Source: Loxodes magnus (Eukaryota; Ciliophora; Karyorelictea; Loxodida; Loxodidae). Taken from it: 64,000 nucleotides of DNA. Of this stretch, positions 23,461-35,144 are shown in pieces. The DNA lies in NCBI GenBank assembly GCA_946699065.1, contig CAMPDV010000099.1, forward strand, positions 1 through 64,000. The letters are read 5' to 3'. The translations under genes and the position numbers were made by a program. Under the pieces are notes generated by a model. The model did no database searches and was not told where the DNA came from. It saw nothing but the letters and a program-made list of their open reading frames with translations. Each line of letters starts with the position of its first letter. Within the stretch, counting starts at the first letter, position 1.

Positions 23461-24484
23461 GAATCGGGTCGTATAACTGGAAAGGAGTTACATTTCCCAA
23501 AATTCTTTTAGTTAAAATTATTAATTTAATTATATAGTATAAAGTTTATTACAACATTTTAGAGTTTTCCGTTCGATGATCAATATATCTCAAACATATT
23601 ATGTAAATAATTTTTCCTATTTACGCTTTTTTTTAGAGAAATTCAAAGCATTATCTTACCATATGCCCTTTACATTTGCAGTATCAGCACCTCATTATTT
23701 TTCTACTTAAATTTTAAAATTTCGCTGAAAGATATTGATCAATTATCTTGGATTATTTTCTTCATTTAGTTAGGTTTACTCCAATCCAAAATATCTTTAA
23801 ATTTGCATCTTTTTTATGCTATTTTAAATTGCATTAATTTACAGCAATATTTATTAAGTTAGAGTAATCCAGTTTATTTCTTGTCTTATAATTTTATTTT
23901 CATTTATAAGTAGATTAATGGATTTCATCAAATTCTCAGTTTATCGGCTTAGATCACTTACTGTTTTTGTAAGTTTTTTGTTCTCTAACTACAAAAACTA
24001 TAATTCATTTATAATATCTAGCTAAGCTATACTGGACTTTATGGAAAAAATCTATTTCTTAGGTACCATTTTTAAATTATCATAATATTTTTTATTGAAT
24101 AAAGCTATTATTTTTAAAGTTAATTGTTGCTTTGTAAAATTAATCGTGGCTAAAATCCTAAAGCTATTAAACATAAAATTAATAATTTTTATAGTTCTAA
24201 TCTAAGACTCTTAATTAAAGATAATTACTCGTTCGTTTTCGAGAGTTTTACGAAATGTTAATGAAAAATTTGCAAAGAAGAAAATTAGAAATTTAATTGA
24301 TTTATAAAAATTAGGGATCTCATAAATTGAGATATATATAATCATTAATTATAATAATTCGACAATAAGTTTCATTTCTAAAAACTCAAGTATATAAAAT
24401 TACAAGTTTTGTTGAAGTGATAATATACAAGAATTTCTTATTCTTTTTATTTTAAGACAGAAATAATCAAGAGAAACAGTTTGA
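23461..24484. other. AT-rich region, no gene seen
   Basis: No convincing coding or structured element. Confidence 0.5.
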
Positions 24485-25260
24485 ATACCTATGTTTTTTT
24501 TCTTATCATCTTTAAACTTCTCTCTTAAGCTACGATTTAAAGTCACATCTTTAATTATTAAAATCTTCTGAATTTCGATGAAAAAATTCAGTTGTTACTT
24601 AGATATTCATATTTCTGATCTACTTCTTACTTTTTAAATATCTTTAAACTAAAATCTATCCTTCAAATCTTTTAGTTTCTTTCTGTAATCAAATGAATCC
24701 AGTTTGCCTTATCTATACTTTTCCATATCTTGTTAAAACTTCTCTCTAAAGCGCTTCTGAAAAATCACATCTTCCAATATTCAAATCTTCTGTACTTCAA
24801 TGAAAAATTCAATTTTTACTTAATTATGTTTTTTCTCTGTCTTGCTTCAAATTTCTTCCTCAACCTTTTTTTAAGTAATACATTCGCTTATTCTAATTTC
24901 TATCTGTTGATTTATTCATTCAGCTTTACTTAGTTAAGCCTGATCTCTTTCTTACTTCAGACTTCACTCTTAAGTTTTTTATTAAATTTATATCTTAAAG
25001 TATTCTTAATTTATGTCTGTCATTGAATGAATCTAGTTGATAAATAGTTAAGATTTATCATTTTCTTAGTTCAGAATTCATTCTTAAGCTTATTATTATA
25101 GTCACATCTTAAAGTATTTGAAAATTCTGTCTGTCGATATTTTAATTCAGTTTTTCTTAATTGTGCTTTTTCTTTGTCTATTTCTTACTTCTCTATAATC
25201 TTATCTTCAAGAATTCTATTTTAAATTTCTTGAATCATAAGTGATTCATTTTTAGATTAT
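24485..25260. repeat. diverged ~112-bp tandem repeats
   Basis: About six degenerate units (starts near 24490, 24600, 24720, 24832, 24945, 25055). Shared blocks are CTTCTCTCTTAAGCT, AAATCACATCTTAAAGTATT, TTCTGTCTGTCGATG and AATTCAGTTTTTACTTAATT. Related in style to the pyrimidine-rich repeats at the left end of the window. Confidence 0.7.
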
Positions 25261-25429
25261 TTTTTTAACTTAATTTTCTTCTTTTTATTGCTTGCTTTTG
25301 ATTTTATAAGTTTTCTATCTAGATTTTCAAATATCTTTTTATATATTTTTTTATTAAATATTTTCATTTTTTTTTGCCATTTTTATTTAAAATTTGATTG
25401 TTCAATATTTTAATATTTTGGCTATTGTT

Positions 25430-25690
25430 ATTTAATATTATTTTTAATCTTTTTTAATTTTTTTAAATTAAAACATAATATTTTGTTTTTTTGGTTTGAC
25501 TATTACTTAAGATTTACTTTTTTATATGACTTTTTTAATTTTTTTTTAACTTTTGTCGAAAATTTAAAACTTACCTTTTTTAGATTGTTTTTTAAAAAAA
25601 TATTTAATTTATTTTCTTTATTAAATATAATATAAAATCAAAAAGGCTTTGCGTTTTAAACTAAGCGTTTAGCAGTTTTAAATTTTTTTT
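25430..25690. repeat. ~260-bp dispersed repeat, copy 2
   Basis: Direct-orientation partner of 18900-19165: T-rich block, AATATAATATAAAATCA, GCGTTTTAAACTAAGCGTTT, AGCAGTTTTAAATTTTT. An extra GCTTTTTAGCG lies just after. Confidence 0.6.
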
Positions 25691-25744
25691 TCAACGCTTT
25701 TTAGCGACATTATTTTAAGACTTCACTATATTTGTTTTCCTTTA

Positions 25745-25805
25745 ACTTTTTCGTGTTAAAATTATTTTATCAAAGTTATCACTTCAGGTATAATATAATA
25801 TTCTA
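25745..25805. repeat. ~60-bp repeat shared with 30285-30345
   Basis: TTTTTCGTGTTAAAATTATT followed by ATCAAAGTTATCACTTCA and GGTATAATATA occurs here and, with few changes, at 30285-30345 in the same orientation. It lies about 110 bp upstream of the coiled-coil gene at 25919. Confidence 0.75.
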
Positions 25806-25918
25806 AATATGTTTTAGCAAGATATTTTGCATTTTTACTTTTAATAAATACAAATTTAAAATATCAAACTTTTAATGTATTTACTTATAAAATATTAATT
25901 AACCATATAATAAAAAAA

Positions 25919-26863
25919 ATGGTTGAAGATTTCAAGTCAGGCTTCTATACCACCTCTTCCTAAGCCAAAAAGGAAGGGAGGAAACAAGAAACCAAGTCTT
26001 AATAATCTTAACAATCTTCTCTATCACAACCTTAACCAACACTGAACTAACAACCTGGAATCTAACAAAACGAACGAAAGCCAACCTTGAAGAATATACA
26101 CATGGAAACCCCAACTTCAAGTGAGAAACCGAGGAAACAAATGAAGTCTGTTCTCCACCAGGAGGTATCAGAGTTCAACCCTTCTGGCCAGATGAGCATG
26201 GAGTAGCTCATCAAAGTGGTACTGAATCTCCAGGAAGATGTCAAGAGATTGAAAAAGGACAATGATATGCTGATAGCAAAGCTAGACCTAGCAGAAGGAA
26301 TTGAGTCAAGACTTATGTCCTAGGAAAGAGATCTTAACGCCTTTTGGAATATCTCACAAAGTCAGATTAACGAATCCTAAAATTAGCTATAGAAACAGAC
26401 TGAACTGGATAACAGACTCGGAAAAGTAGAAGAGAAATTGTAAACTTTTAAGAAAGAGTAAAGCGAAATTGGAGCTATACAAATGGAAATCGAAGCCTAG
26501 AAAGAGCAAGCAAATCAAGGAAAACAATCCAAAATAAAAAAGAAATGTTTCTGCTGTGAAAGCGTATGACATTTTATCGGAAGTGTTAGAAATTCTAATA
26601 GAAATAAAGAAATTATTGGATAAAAGAACAACAAAAGAAGAAAAAGAAGAAACAAGAATGAAAAGAATGTATTGCAACCCGGATGGTTCAATATACAAGA
26701 TTAAGATGAACTATATCAATTAAAAGGAAGGAAAACCTGGAGAACCCGAGTTCACAATCTCGTTAAAATTGGACGTCCCAAACATTTATATTTAACAGCA
26801 GGGAACATGAACTGCTGTCCTCCTGACGGGTTGGAAATCCCTAAAAGGGAAAACTCAAAATTA
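25919..26863 (+). CDS. coiled-coil protein, paralogue of 15079-15830
   Basis: ATG at 25919 opens a frame of clearly higher GC than its surroundings. Residues 1-60 are Gln/Ser/Lys-rich and probably disordered; residues about 65-220 form a long coiled coil (SMEQLIKVVLNLQEDVKRLK, LNAFWN, GKVEEKLQTFKKEQSEIG). Near 26530-26560, in an A-rich stretch, the protein-like sequence shifts to the +1 frame (AYDILSEVLEILIEIKKLLD, EEKEETRMKRMYCNPDGSIY, GEPEFTISLKLDVPN) and ends at about TAA 26863. The shift is a decay indel, an assembly error or an unrecognised intron. The C-terminal 90 residues look like a small folded domain. Possible retroelement ORF1-like protein; no enzyme gene lies next to it. Its composition differs from the neighbourhood, as expected of an inserted element or a functional gene. 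Confidence 0.65.
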
Positions 26864-26869
26864 ATATTA

Positions 26870-28620
26870 TTATTATAATTAACTATATAAAAAATTTAAT
26901 GATTCTGATTCACATTTTCTTTAACATTAAATTCTTTTATTTTATTTATTTATTTATAATAATTACCAATATAATTATAGGCCTTATTAATTGATTTTAA
27001 GCTTTTATTTCCTTAATTTTTATAAATATTATAATTTATCTAATTTTATTTATAACTAATTTATAAAAATACTAATTTATTAATTAAGATTTTATTTATC
27101 TACATCCATTTTTAGTTTCATTATTTTAGTTAAAATAATTTCGAAGAAAATATTTAGGTGATTAAGTCCTTCTAGAAATTTCAATTTCTCAAGTTTATTA
27201 TAATTACATAAATCTTTGCTTTTCTTTGATTTTTTGCTTTAATCATAGCCATTCAATCTTACAACTAATTACTTTTTAATCTAAAAATGTTTACAGTATT
27301 TTAATACACTTTGTAATTATCCTCCTGATTTTTGCTTATAAGGTTTTTACGCTTTAGCAAGTTTATTTTAATGAAGATAGTTCTTTTATTTCGTTTCTTT
27401 CTAAAAATGAATCAATTTAGATTTTATAAGTAAACTTATCTTTTTTCAATTTTGCTATTTTTAAAGTTTTAACAATTTTAAAAAAGAGAATAAAAAGTTT
27501 AGAAATCTTATATAATATAAATTACTAAATTTCTTCATAATATTAACATTTATTAGAAATGTTTATAAGAAAATGGAAAAAATATTATGTCATTTAAGAT
27601 TTAGCATGTAATATTTTAAATCTTTTTTATTGCAAAATTAAAATTATTAAAAATCAATAAAAGAGAAATCAATCTTTAATATTATACTAGTAGTTTTTCT
27701 GCTTTTTTGCTAAGACAAGCATCAAATTTAGAAAGATAGAAGTATCTGATTCTTTGCTTCTTAAATTAGTTGCTTATTTATGCAAATTATATAATTAACT
27801 TTTAATTCTTCCATTAGTTATATTTTGATCTAAATTAAGATATATTTTTACCAAAACAATTTTACTTAAATTTGAATTTTTCATTTAATATCTTTTACAA
27901 ATATACACTAAAATTTGATTTTGCATATTCATTAAGTGTGGTTATTTAAATTATATCTAATTTGAGAAAATATTACATTTAGCTTAATAAGCTAAATTTA
28001 TCTAATAATTCATATTTCGTTAAGTTTAATAAAGAATAAACTAAAAAAGTTTAAAGAAATAGCACCTTATCTATACTAATTAGGAAAAAGTAAAAAAACT
28101 TAATATTTCAAAATTTTTTCGTAAAAATAGATTTTATTTATAATAAAAGACTGATCTATGTTCATTTAAAAATATTTGATCAAATAATCACATTATTTTT
28201 TACAGCTTCAAGATATCCATTTGTTTTCATAAAAAGTATTTTTATAATACTATTGGAAATAAATAATAGTGATTATTTTAAGATTTACATTTCTCTATTT
28301 TTAAAGTTACTATTTTGCCTATTTATAACTAAACTTATTATATCAATAAATTTTATTTTGTAAATTTATTCCTTTTTGTGATAACTTGAATTTAAGGTTT
28401 TAAATTTGTTAATAATATTTAGCATTTAATAAAAATTTATTTTAATTATAATTAAGAAATTTTTATGCTGATAGAAAAGAGCTTAAATAAGTAAAGAAAT
28501 TCCAAGAATCATAGAAATCATAGTAGAATCAAATTTCGACTATTAATTATAACCACTTTAGTAAAGGATAATCTTAATAGTAAATAAAAAGTGCTAAAAT
28601 AGAGGCTTTATACATTATAA
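26870..28620. other. AT-rich region, no gene seen
   Basis: About 1.75 kb of very AT-rich DNA without recognisable features. Confidence 0.5.
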
Positions 28621-28623
28621 AAA

Positions 28624-29844
28624 ATGCTCTATTTGATATAAAGAAATACTACAATTATAGCAAAAATTGCTTTAGCGAATTTAAGATTTAAATGAATTTA
28701 AAAAGGTTAAAAGTTAAAGGAAATAAAGAGTGAATTGAATAAAAAAAACGAAATAAAAATATAAGAAATCGCAAAAAAATTAGATTTTTATTTTACCTTA
28801 CTAAATACTGATGTTTGGAATGAAAAAAGTTTCATATGTTAGATAGATCCTTCTTAAATAAATAAAGCCATTTCAAGATGCATTTTACTCAATAATGTAT
28901 GGACTAACGAAAAGTTTATTGGAATACCCGACAGAGTTTTTGGATATCTAACAACATCAAAAATTATTCATGAGTAACTTTTAGAAAGAAAGCTGTGGAA
29001 ATAGCAATAATTTTAGACCTTTAACGAATTTGTGAAAGAAATTTTTTAAAATAAAGCTTATAAAGAGATTTCAAATTTAGATTTGACTAAAAGTGGAGTC
29101 ACTATTTTTTACTAAGTTAAAAATACAATAATAGAAATTTCTAAAAACAAATTAAAAATTAAAAAGAGAACTGTGAGTTATATGCTTAAATATTTTAAAG
29201 ATTTGTTTGATCATAAATATATAGAGAGAGAATTAAAAAATTATATAAAACATTTATTAATTAAAAGATAAGTTTGATTAATGTAAAACCTTTAGAACTT
29301 TAAGTTTGATGCTAATTGCATGTTAGCAAAGAAAGAACATATGAATTTTAAGGTAAATTTTTAAGCACTTGAATCTAAGCAAGACTTCATATGGGTAATC
29401 AATTATTTACAGAATTTTTAAAAAGAAAAAATAAAATGTTTTAAAGTCGAAATAACCGAATAGCAAAAGAAATATAAAGCAGATTGGAAATTATTAATAA
29501 TTCTGAAAAGGCAACTATTTAAATAGATACAGGAAATTAAAATTAAGAAGATAAGATAGAAGAAAAAATATTATAAAATTTTAACCAAATTGAAAATAAT
29601 CAAAAATCTTAACGGAATAAAAAAAAGATGAAAAACTAAAACTAAATTTATGAAATTCATAGAAAAAAACAAGTTAGGAATAATTTTTATAAGCATCCGA
29701 TTTATTAGATTAATAGAATAAGATTTTGATGAAAATGATAAAAAATTTGAGCTGCTGTGGAACTTTGTTATCATACTAGGGATTAAGATATACTACTTTT
29801 CTTCTTCACTTTTAATAGAAATCTTTTCATTCTTTTCTTGTTAA
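28624..29844 (+). CDS. unrecognised basic protein, about 406 residues
   Basis: With UAR=Gln and UGA=Trp an unbroken frame runs from ATG 28624 to TAA 29842-29844. Asp+Glu is about 11%, well above random, with long Lys/Glu-rich helices. Informative stretches are ISRCILLNNVWTNEKFIGIP, FGYLTTSKIIHEQLLERKLW, MLKYFKDLFDHKYIERELKN and a strongly basic region (KIKKIRQKKKYYKI). The last 20 residues before the stop are hydrophobic (WNFVIILGIKIYYF). The final 45 bases lie inside a lone 86-bp-like repeat, so the C-terminus may have been replaced by repeat DNA, or the true stop lies earlier. No family recognised; intron-free. Confidence 0.6.
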
Positions 29845-29868
29845 ACTTCTATTATTTTATAACTTTCA
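29800..29868. repeat. lone, diverged copy of the 86-bp array unit
   Basis: CTTCTTCACTTTTAATAGAA followed by ATCTTTTCATTCTTTTCTTG and TCTATTATTTTATAACTTTCA aligns with the unit tandemly repeated at 1-3758 (TTCTACTTCACTTTTAATAG, AAATCTTATC, TCTATTATCACTTTCA), same orientation, 26 kb away. Confidence 0.75.
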
Positions 29869-32180
29869 ATTAAATTAAGATTAAATAAATTAATTAATTA
29901 ATTAAAAAAAACTCTAAAGATTATTCTTAAGACCCAGATCTCTTTATTCAATTAAATTTATAGATTGTAGAAAATTTGATATACAAAAAAAAGAACATAA
30001 ACGACCAACTGGAATAAATCTAAAAAAACTTTTTACAATACTAAAAAAAGTAAAGCCAAAAAATAAATTTTTTACAAGTTAATTTTTAAAATCAGAAAAA
30101 TCAACAAAATTTAAAGACAATTTTGAAATTCAATAAGTAATATAATAGAAAATAAGCAAACATTTTAATTTGCATGAATAAGTTTGTAGTTCAATCACAT
30201 GAATATCTTTTAAAAAATTAAAATAACAAATAAATTATCTATTTAATTTAAAATTCAAAATTTTGTGAAATAAATATGAAAACTTTTTCGTGTAAAATTT
30301 ATTTTATTTATCAAAGTTATCACTTCAAGTATAATATACAGTTGATTTGCTACATAACTAAGGGTTTTAAAATTAAATCAAGTATATTGATTACTGCCCT
30401 TTAATTTTTAGTTTATAAAGAAGAATTAAATTAAAATAGCCTTTATATAGGATTTTTTTAATTTAAACAAAATTTTAAGCATTTAAGACAAATAATGTTT
30501 TTTAATAAAAACTTAAAAATTTTTGCTAGTTAATATAAATTTTATTTATATATAAAAAATTTCTACTTAAGCTTAATTTTAAGATAAAATAGTTATTTTC
30601 GAAAATTAAAATTGTAATGTACTTAAATTAGAAATATAATTTTTTTTCAAACGTAAATTAATTTTTTTAAATAATTGCAAAGTTTAATTTTTTTTCATCT
30701 TTGGTTTACTCAAAGTAAATCTGAATAATTACAAGCTTATTTCTTTCGCTATTTTTTAGAATTTAAATTTATGGTTTCTATAATTTTCTTTTTAAATTTC
30801 TTGTTATTATTTTACTATTTACGTTAATTTTTTAAAAATTTATGCAATTTTATGAAATATATTGAGATTTTTCATAAATTAATACTACTACTTATGTCAT
30901 TTCTTCAAAATTTACCTTTTTAATTTTATGGCGATCATTTATTTTAAAATAAAAATTATTATAACCGTTAATTTAAGAATATTCCTGCTCAAAAGTTTCG
31001 CCTTCATGATAAACTGTTGCTTTCAGTTTGTACATATTTTGTTAAATCGATACTTAACTTTAATCTCGTTATATTAAGTTTGTTAAATCAAGAAATTAAT
31101 TATATTACAAATTTGGATTTAAATTTTTGATTAATTTTACTCTATTTATTTTGTTCTAAAAATAGCTATTATAATATATACTACTTATAATAATTTTGTT
31201 GCTTAACCTTATTAGTTTATTAGTTATGCTTTAAATTATCACATTTTCAATTTTAATCACTCTTCAAATCCTAAGTTTATTATTCAAAATCGATTAAATT
31301 TTTTAAAGTTATTTCATGTATATTCTTTTCGCAAATATACTCTATTGTTGGTAAATGTAAAAAATAAGAAGAAAATATAATATTTTAGCTTTAGTTAAAT
31401 TATTAAGTAGTATTTAAAGTAATGCAAATCAATCATTGGACTATTTATTTATTTTTCATAATTTTCTCTATCTTAATTATATTAATTATTATTTCTAGCA
31501 TTTATTAAATATTTTAATATTTTAAAAATGAGTTTATCGTCTCTTCAAAAGAAAAAACTTAATTATTAAAAGATAAAAAAATTGCTTTTATTAATATTAT
31601 TATTATTCTTGAATGCTTAGCATCTATCACATATTCATTAATTTAACTAAATTCACTCCTTTACATTTTATAAATTAAAACATTCTACATTTAAAAATTG
31701 CTGACTAATTTATATTTTAATATTCTAAGAATCAGCTTTAAATTTATCTAATTTTAATAGAATTGCGATAATCGAATTTAATCAGCATCAAGAATTTGGA
31801 TTATAAAATCTTATAAAATAACTTTATGGACTTTTTAGTTATTTATTTTATGTATTTTCTTTTAACATAATTTTATTATATTTATCTGAATGATTTTCAT
31901 AATTTTAATTAAAATTTTGACATTCTTTTTTATTTAGATTGTTATCTTTTTAAATATTTGTAAGTTTAAAAACAATATTCTTATACGGTTAAAGATTATA
32001 TACTCAAATTTAAGGATTAATTTTAAGTAAACTTTATCTTAATTTTTATTAGCTTTAGTTAAAGTCTTTTTGATCTTCTTTTCTTTTATTTCTTTTTTTA
32101 AATATTCTTCTAAATTTATTAATTAATTTTTTAACTCTTTTTTGATTAAAAAACAATCATATTATTTTTTTATTATTTTT
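29869..32180. other. AT-rich region; contains the 60-bp repeat copy at 30285-30345
   Basis: Apart from the short repeat shared with 25745-25805 I see no gene. The minus-strand kelch frame may continue into the right part of this region if its TGA codons are read through. Confidence 0.5.
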
Positions 32181-32290
32181 AGCGTTTTACTGTAAACCAT
32201 TTATTTATATTTTTTTCATTAAAAATATTCAAGTTCTTATATTTACATTTTTAGTAGCTTCATTCGTAAGACTTATTTCAACTCTTTTTA
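32181..32290. repeat. ~105-bp direct repeat, copy 1
   Basis: TTAGCGTTTTACTGTAAACC, then ATTTATTTATATTTTTTTCA, AAATATTCAAGTTCTTATAT and TTCGTAAGACTTATTTCAA. It matches 32583-32690 in the same orientation. Confidence 0.85.
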
Positions 32291-32582
32291 TCAACTTATA
32301 AACTTTAAAAATATGTCTACATTCACTGTATTAAAAAGTTTTATTCATGTGATTCCAATTATCTCCTTTTCACTTCTTCATCTTTAAATTACTTTCCAAT
32401 ATTTTTACATAAATACAAAATCTCCTTTTCAATATCTAATTTTATCCTATTTAATTTTAAAATTTTATCAAAAATACTCTTCAGATTTTATAAAGTCGTT
32501 TTTTTTAATTACACATTATTTAATTTTTAAATTTTCAATCTTTTTACGTTTATAAGTTTAACTATTACGTTTAAACTAGTTT

Positions 32583-32690
32583 TAGCGTTTTACTTAAACC
32601 ATTTATTTATATTTTTTTATTCAAAAATATTCAAGTTCTTATATTTTCATTTTGAAGCTTCTCTTTCGTAAGACTTTTTTCAAAAAAGAA
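32583..32690. repeat. ~105-bp direct repeat, copy 2, overlapping the kelch gene 3' end
   Basis: Direct copy of 32181-32290, exactly 402 bp away (a multiple of three). It covers the last residues of the kelch protein (NIRT then TGA) and the bases after it. Confidence 0.85.
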
Positions 32691-35144
32691 CACTGTGAAA
32701 AGTCTTCCAATTCTAGTTTTCATTATCTTTATAAATTCAACTGTTTGGTTGTTATGATACTTATCGGATATATCTATTTTTTCAAGGTAATTATAAATTC
32801 TTCTGTAAGTCAAAAGTAAAATTTACTAGTACAATTTTTTACGGTATCCCTATTTCATTTCAAAAGTTTTATTCTTAAATTTCTTATGAATGTTTTCGTA
32901 ATTTTCTGTTTGATTCGAATAATATTTCTTTTAAGCATTTTCAATACTAGGTGATATTGATCCTATTGGACATTTTAAATTATTTGGACAGATCTTACAG
33001 ACATAAGCTCCTTCTTAAGCACTAAAATATCCTTCTGCATAAGGTTAGCATTATTTGCTTGAAGTATCTCCTTAATTTACTTATTCCATTCCTTTCGGGC
33101 ATGTTTAGCATTAATGGCTTTTGATTGTAAAAGTACCTCTAGGACAAGCTTCACATTCTTTTTTACTACTTTAGAAAGTTCCATAACTACAAGGCCATCC
33201 ACAAATCTAAGTGTTATTTTCACAATTTTAAGGAATATCATGAATTCAAAATTAATTCTAAGCTCTTTTATCAATTGCTAACTCACCTAAAAAATAAACT
33301 CCGCCAAAAAGTAAAATTTTTCGTTTATAATAAGCCATAGCGTGACCATATATTTTAGGAGGTCATTTTTCTCTATTTTAATGACGAATTTCTTTATATA
33401 ATCTTTATTACAAATCTATATAAAATAAATTATTAGTGCCACCACCTCCTCATTTTTATCCTCCAAAATAAGCAATTAAATTATCAACACCAGCATAAGC
33501 TGATTTTCCTCTTCCTTCTATATCAGATTTTTTCGAAAATTTTATTAGTCTATATGATAAATATATACCTAACCATTATGAAAATCTGTTTCATTTTACC
33601 CAAGTATTATATACAGGATATTTTTGAGTGACTATAAATTACAATAAATAACTTTAATAGGAACCATTGAGTTTTCATTTATTAAAGTCCATTAATAAGT
33701 TCCAAAATCAAACTACCATAACTCATTAGTAATGCCTGAGAAAGTTTATCCTCCATAAATGTAAAAATATTCTTCAGATATTGTGTCACAATGTCCTATT
33801 CTTGGAGTAGGAGTGTTTTTTATTTTACTTATTCTCAGGTTTTGCTAATAATATTATATTCGTGCATATCGTTAAAAGATTAATCGGACTCTCCTATACC
33901 CCCTCAAATAATAAGAAAGTTTCCATAAGCTAATGAAATATGACTATACCTACCTTAAGGAATCTCACCTTTAATATTGAGTACTCTCACTTTTCTTTTT
34001 CTAAATTAAGTTTCCAGAGTTTATTTTAAACTTTTTCATTTGAATTTATACCTCCAAATAAGTATAAATTACTTGAAATAACATTTATGGTATGAAATTG
34101 ATTAGGTTCTGGAGATTCAAAGTCTTCAGCAATAATTTCTCACTCTAGATTTTACTTTTTTAGATCTAATACAACATATCATTGCTAAACTTTTATTAGA
34201 GTCATCCACAAGTTATTTAAATTTTATTATCGAAGCAAGTAGTATAATGAGAATCTTTTTGTAGATTTTACCAATTTTCTACTTTAAGTTTTCTTCATTA
34301 TAAATTATTATGATCAGAATAGTCAAGTTCTCATACTTCAGCAATGTCTCTATTTTACTCTGCAGATTAGCCAGATGTGATGTACATCTTTTTTTTTCTT
34401 TTTAAATAAGCAAGCTCCTACTTATTATTAGTCTCCTGGATGAGGATTAACTTATTATTTTCTTCATACTAGAGTATCTAAGTTTAGAATATATATATCC
34501 CAATCCTTAATAATTCCTTAATTTTTAAGAATTAATTCATTATTATCTACTATTATATTAGAATAGATCTAAGATTAGGGTAAGTCGCCAGTAGTTTTAA
34601 GTTTAGCTCAAGAATTATTCTAAGAATAAAAGACTCATAAATCATTTAAGAAGCCATTAAAACTTCGTCCTCCAAAATAATATAATAGGTAGTCACTATT
34701 TCCATATTCTACTGTAAAAGAGCTTCCTCTATATCTAGGACTAGGTTTAATTCCATTAACTTATATTTCTTCTCATTTTTAATTTTCTACTATGAATTTT
34801 CATAAATAATTGGTTGGTCCATAAATTGTTTAGCCTCCAAAAACAATCATTATTTACTCGCTTTCAATCAAATTTGCAGAAGCTGATCATGTAGGCTTAG
34901 GACTTATACTACTAGTTAAAGCTAAATAGGATCATTATCCCTCTGTCATATCAAACTTTCAAGTATCATCATAATTAACAGAACCTTATGTTTTACCCAT
35001 GGAAACTAAAAAATATCCCTATTATTAGCTTGCAGCTCCCTAAAAATAATAGCGTTTTCCAGGAGGATTAAAATATTAAGGAAGTTATCTCCATGAAGTT
35101 AGCGTAAATGGAATATAAAAGAACACAATTAATAGAAGTCACAT
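32632..35144 (-). CDS. kelch-repeat protein with signal peptide and cysteine-rich tail, frameshifted
   Basis: Probably a secreted or membrane-anchored beta-propeller protein. ATG 35144 begins a hydrophobic leader (MWLLLIVFFYIPFTLTSW). Successive kelch motifs follow: DDTWKFD, IVFGGQTIYGPTNYLWKF, YYFGGRSFNGFLNDLWVF, VWELDYSD, LYLFGGINS, IIWGGIGESD, YIYGGQTFSGITNELW, AYFGGQKWGGGGTNNLFY, LFGGVYFLGE. Most motif Trp residues are TGA and many Gln are TAA/TAG. From about 33200 to 32960 is a Cys-rich segment (CPRGTF, CQTCPKGM, CKICPNNLKCPIG) like the GCC2/GCC3 repeats common in ciliate surface proteins. The frame shifts by one base near 34395 (A9 run), 34165, 33975, 33820 (A6 run) and 33590. That is either decay or homopolymer errors. 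The end is set at TGA 32632, but the frame stays protein-like beyond, so the stop is uncertain. Confidence 0.75.

Noticed and set aside
26387..26698. 103-codon minus-strand open frame
   Set aside because: Antisense shadow of the coiled-coil gene at 25919-26863.
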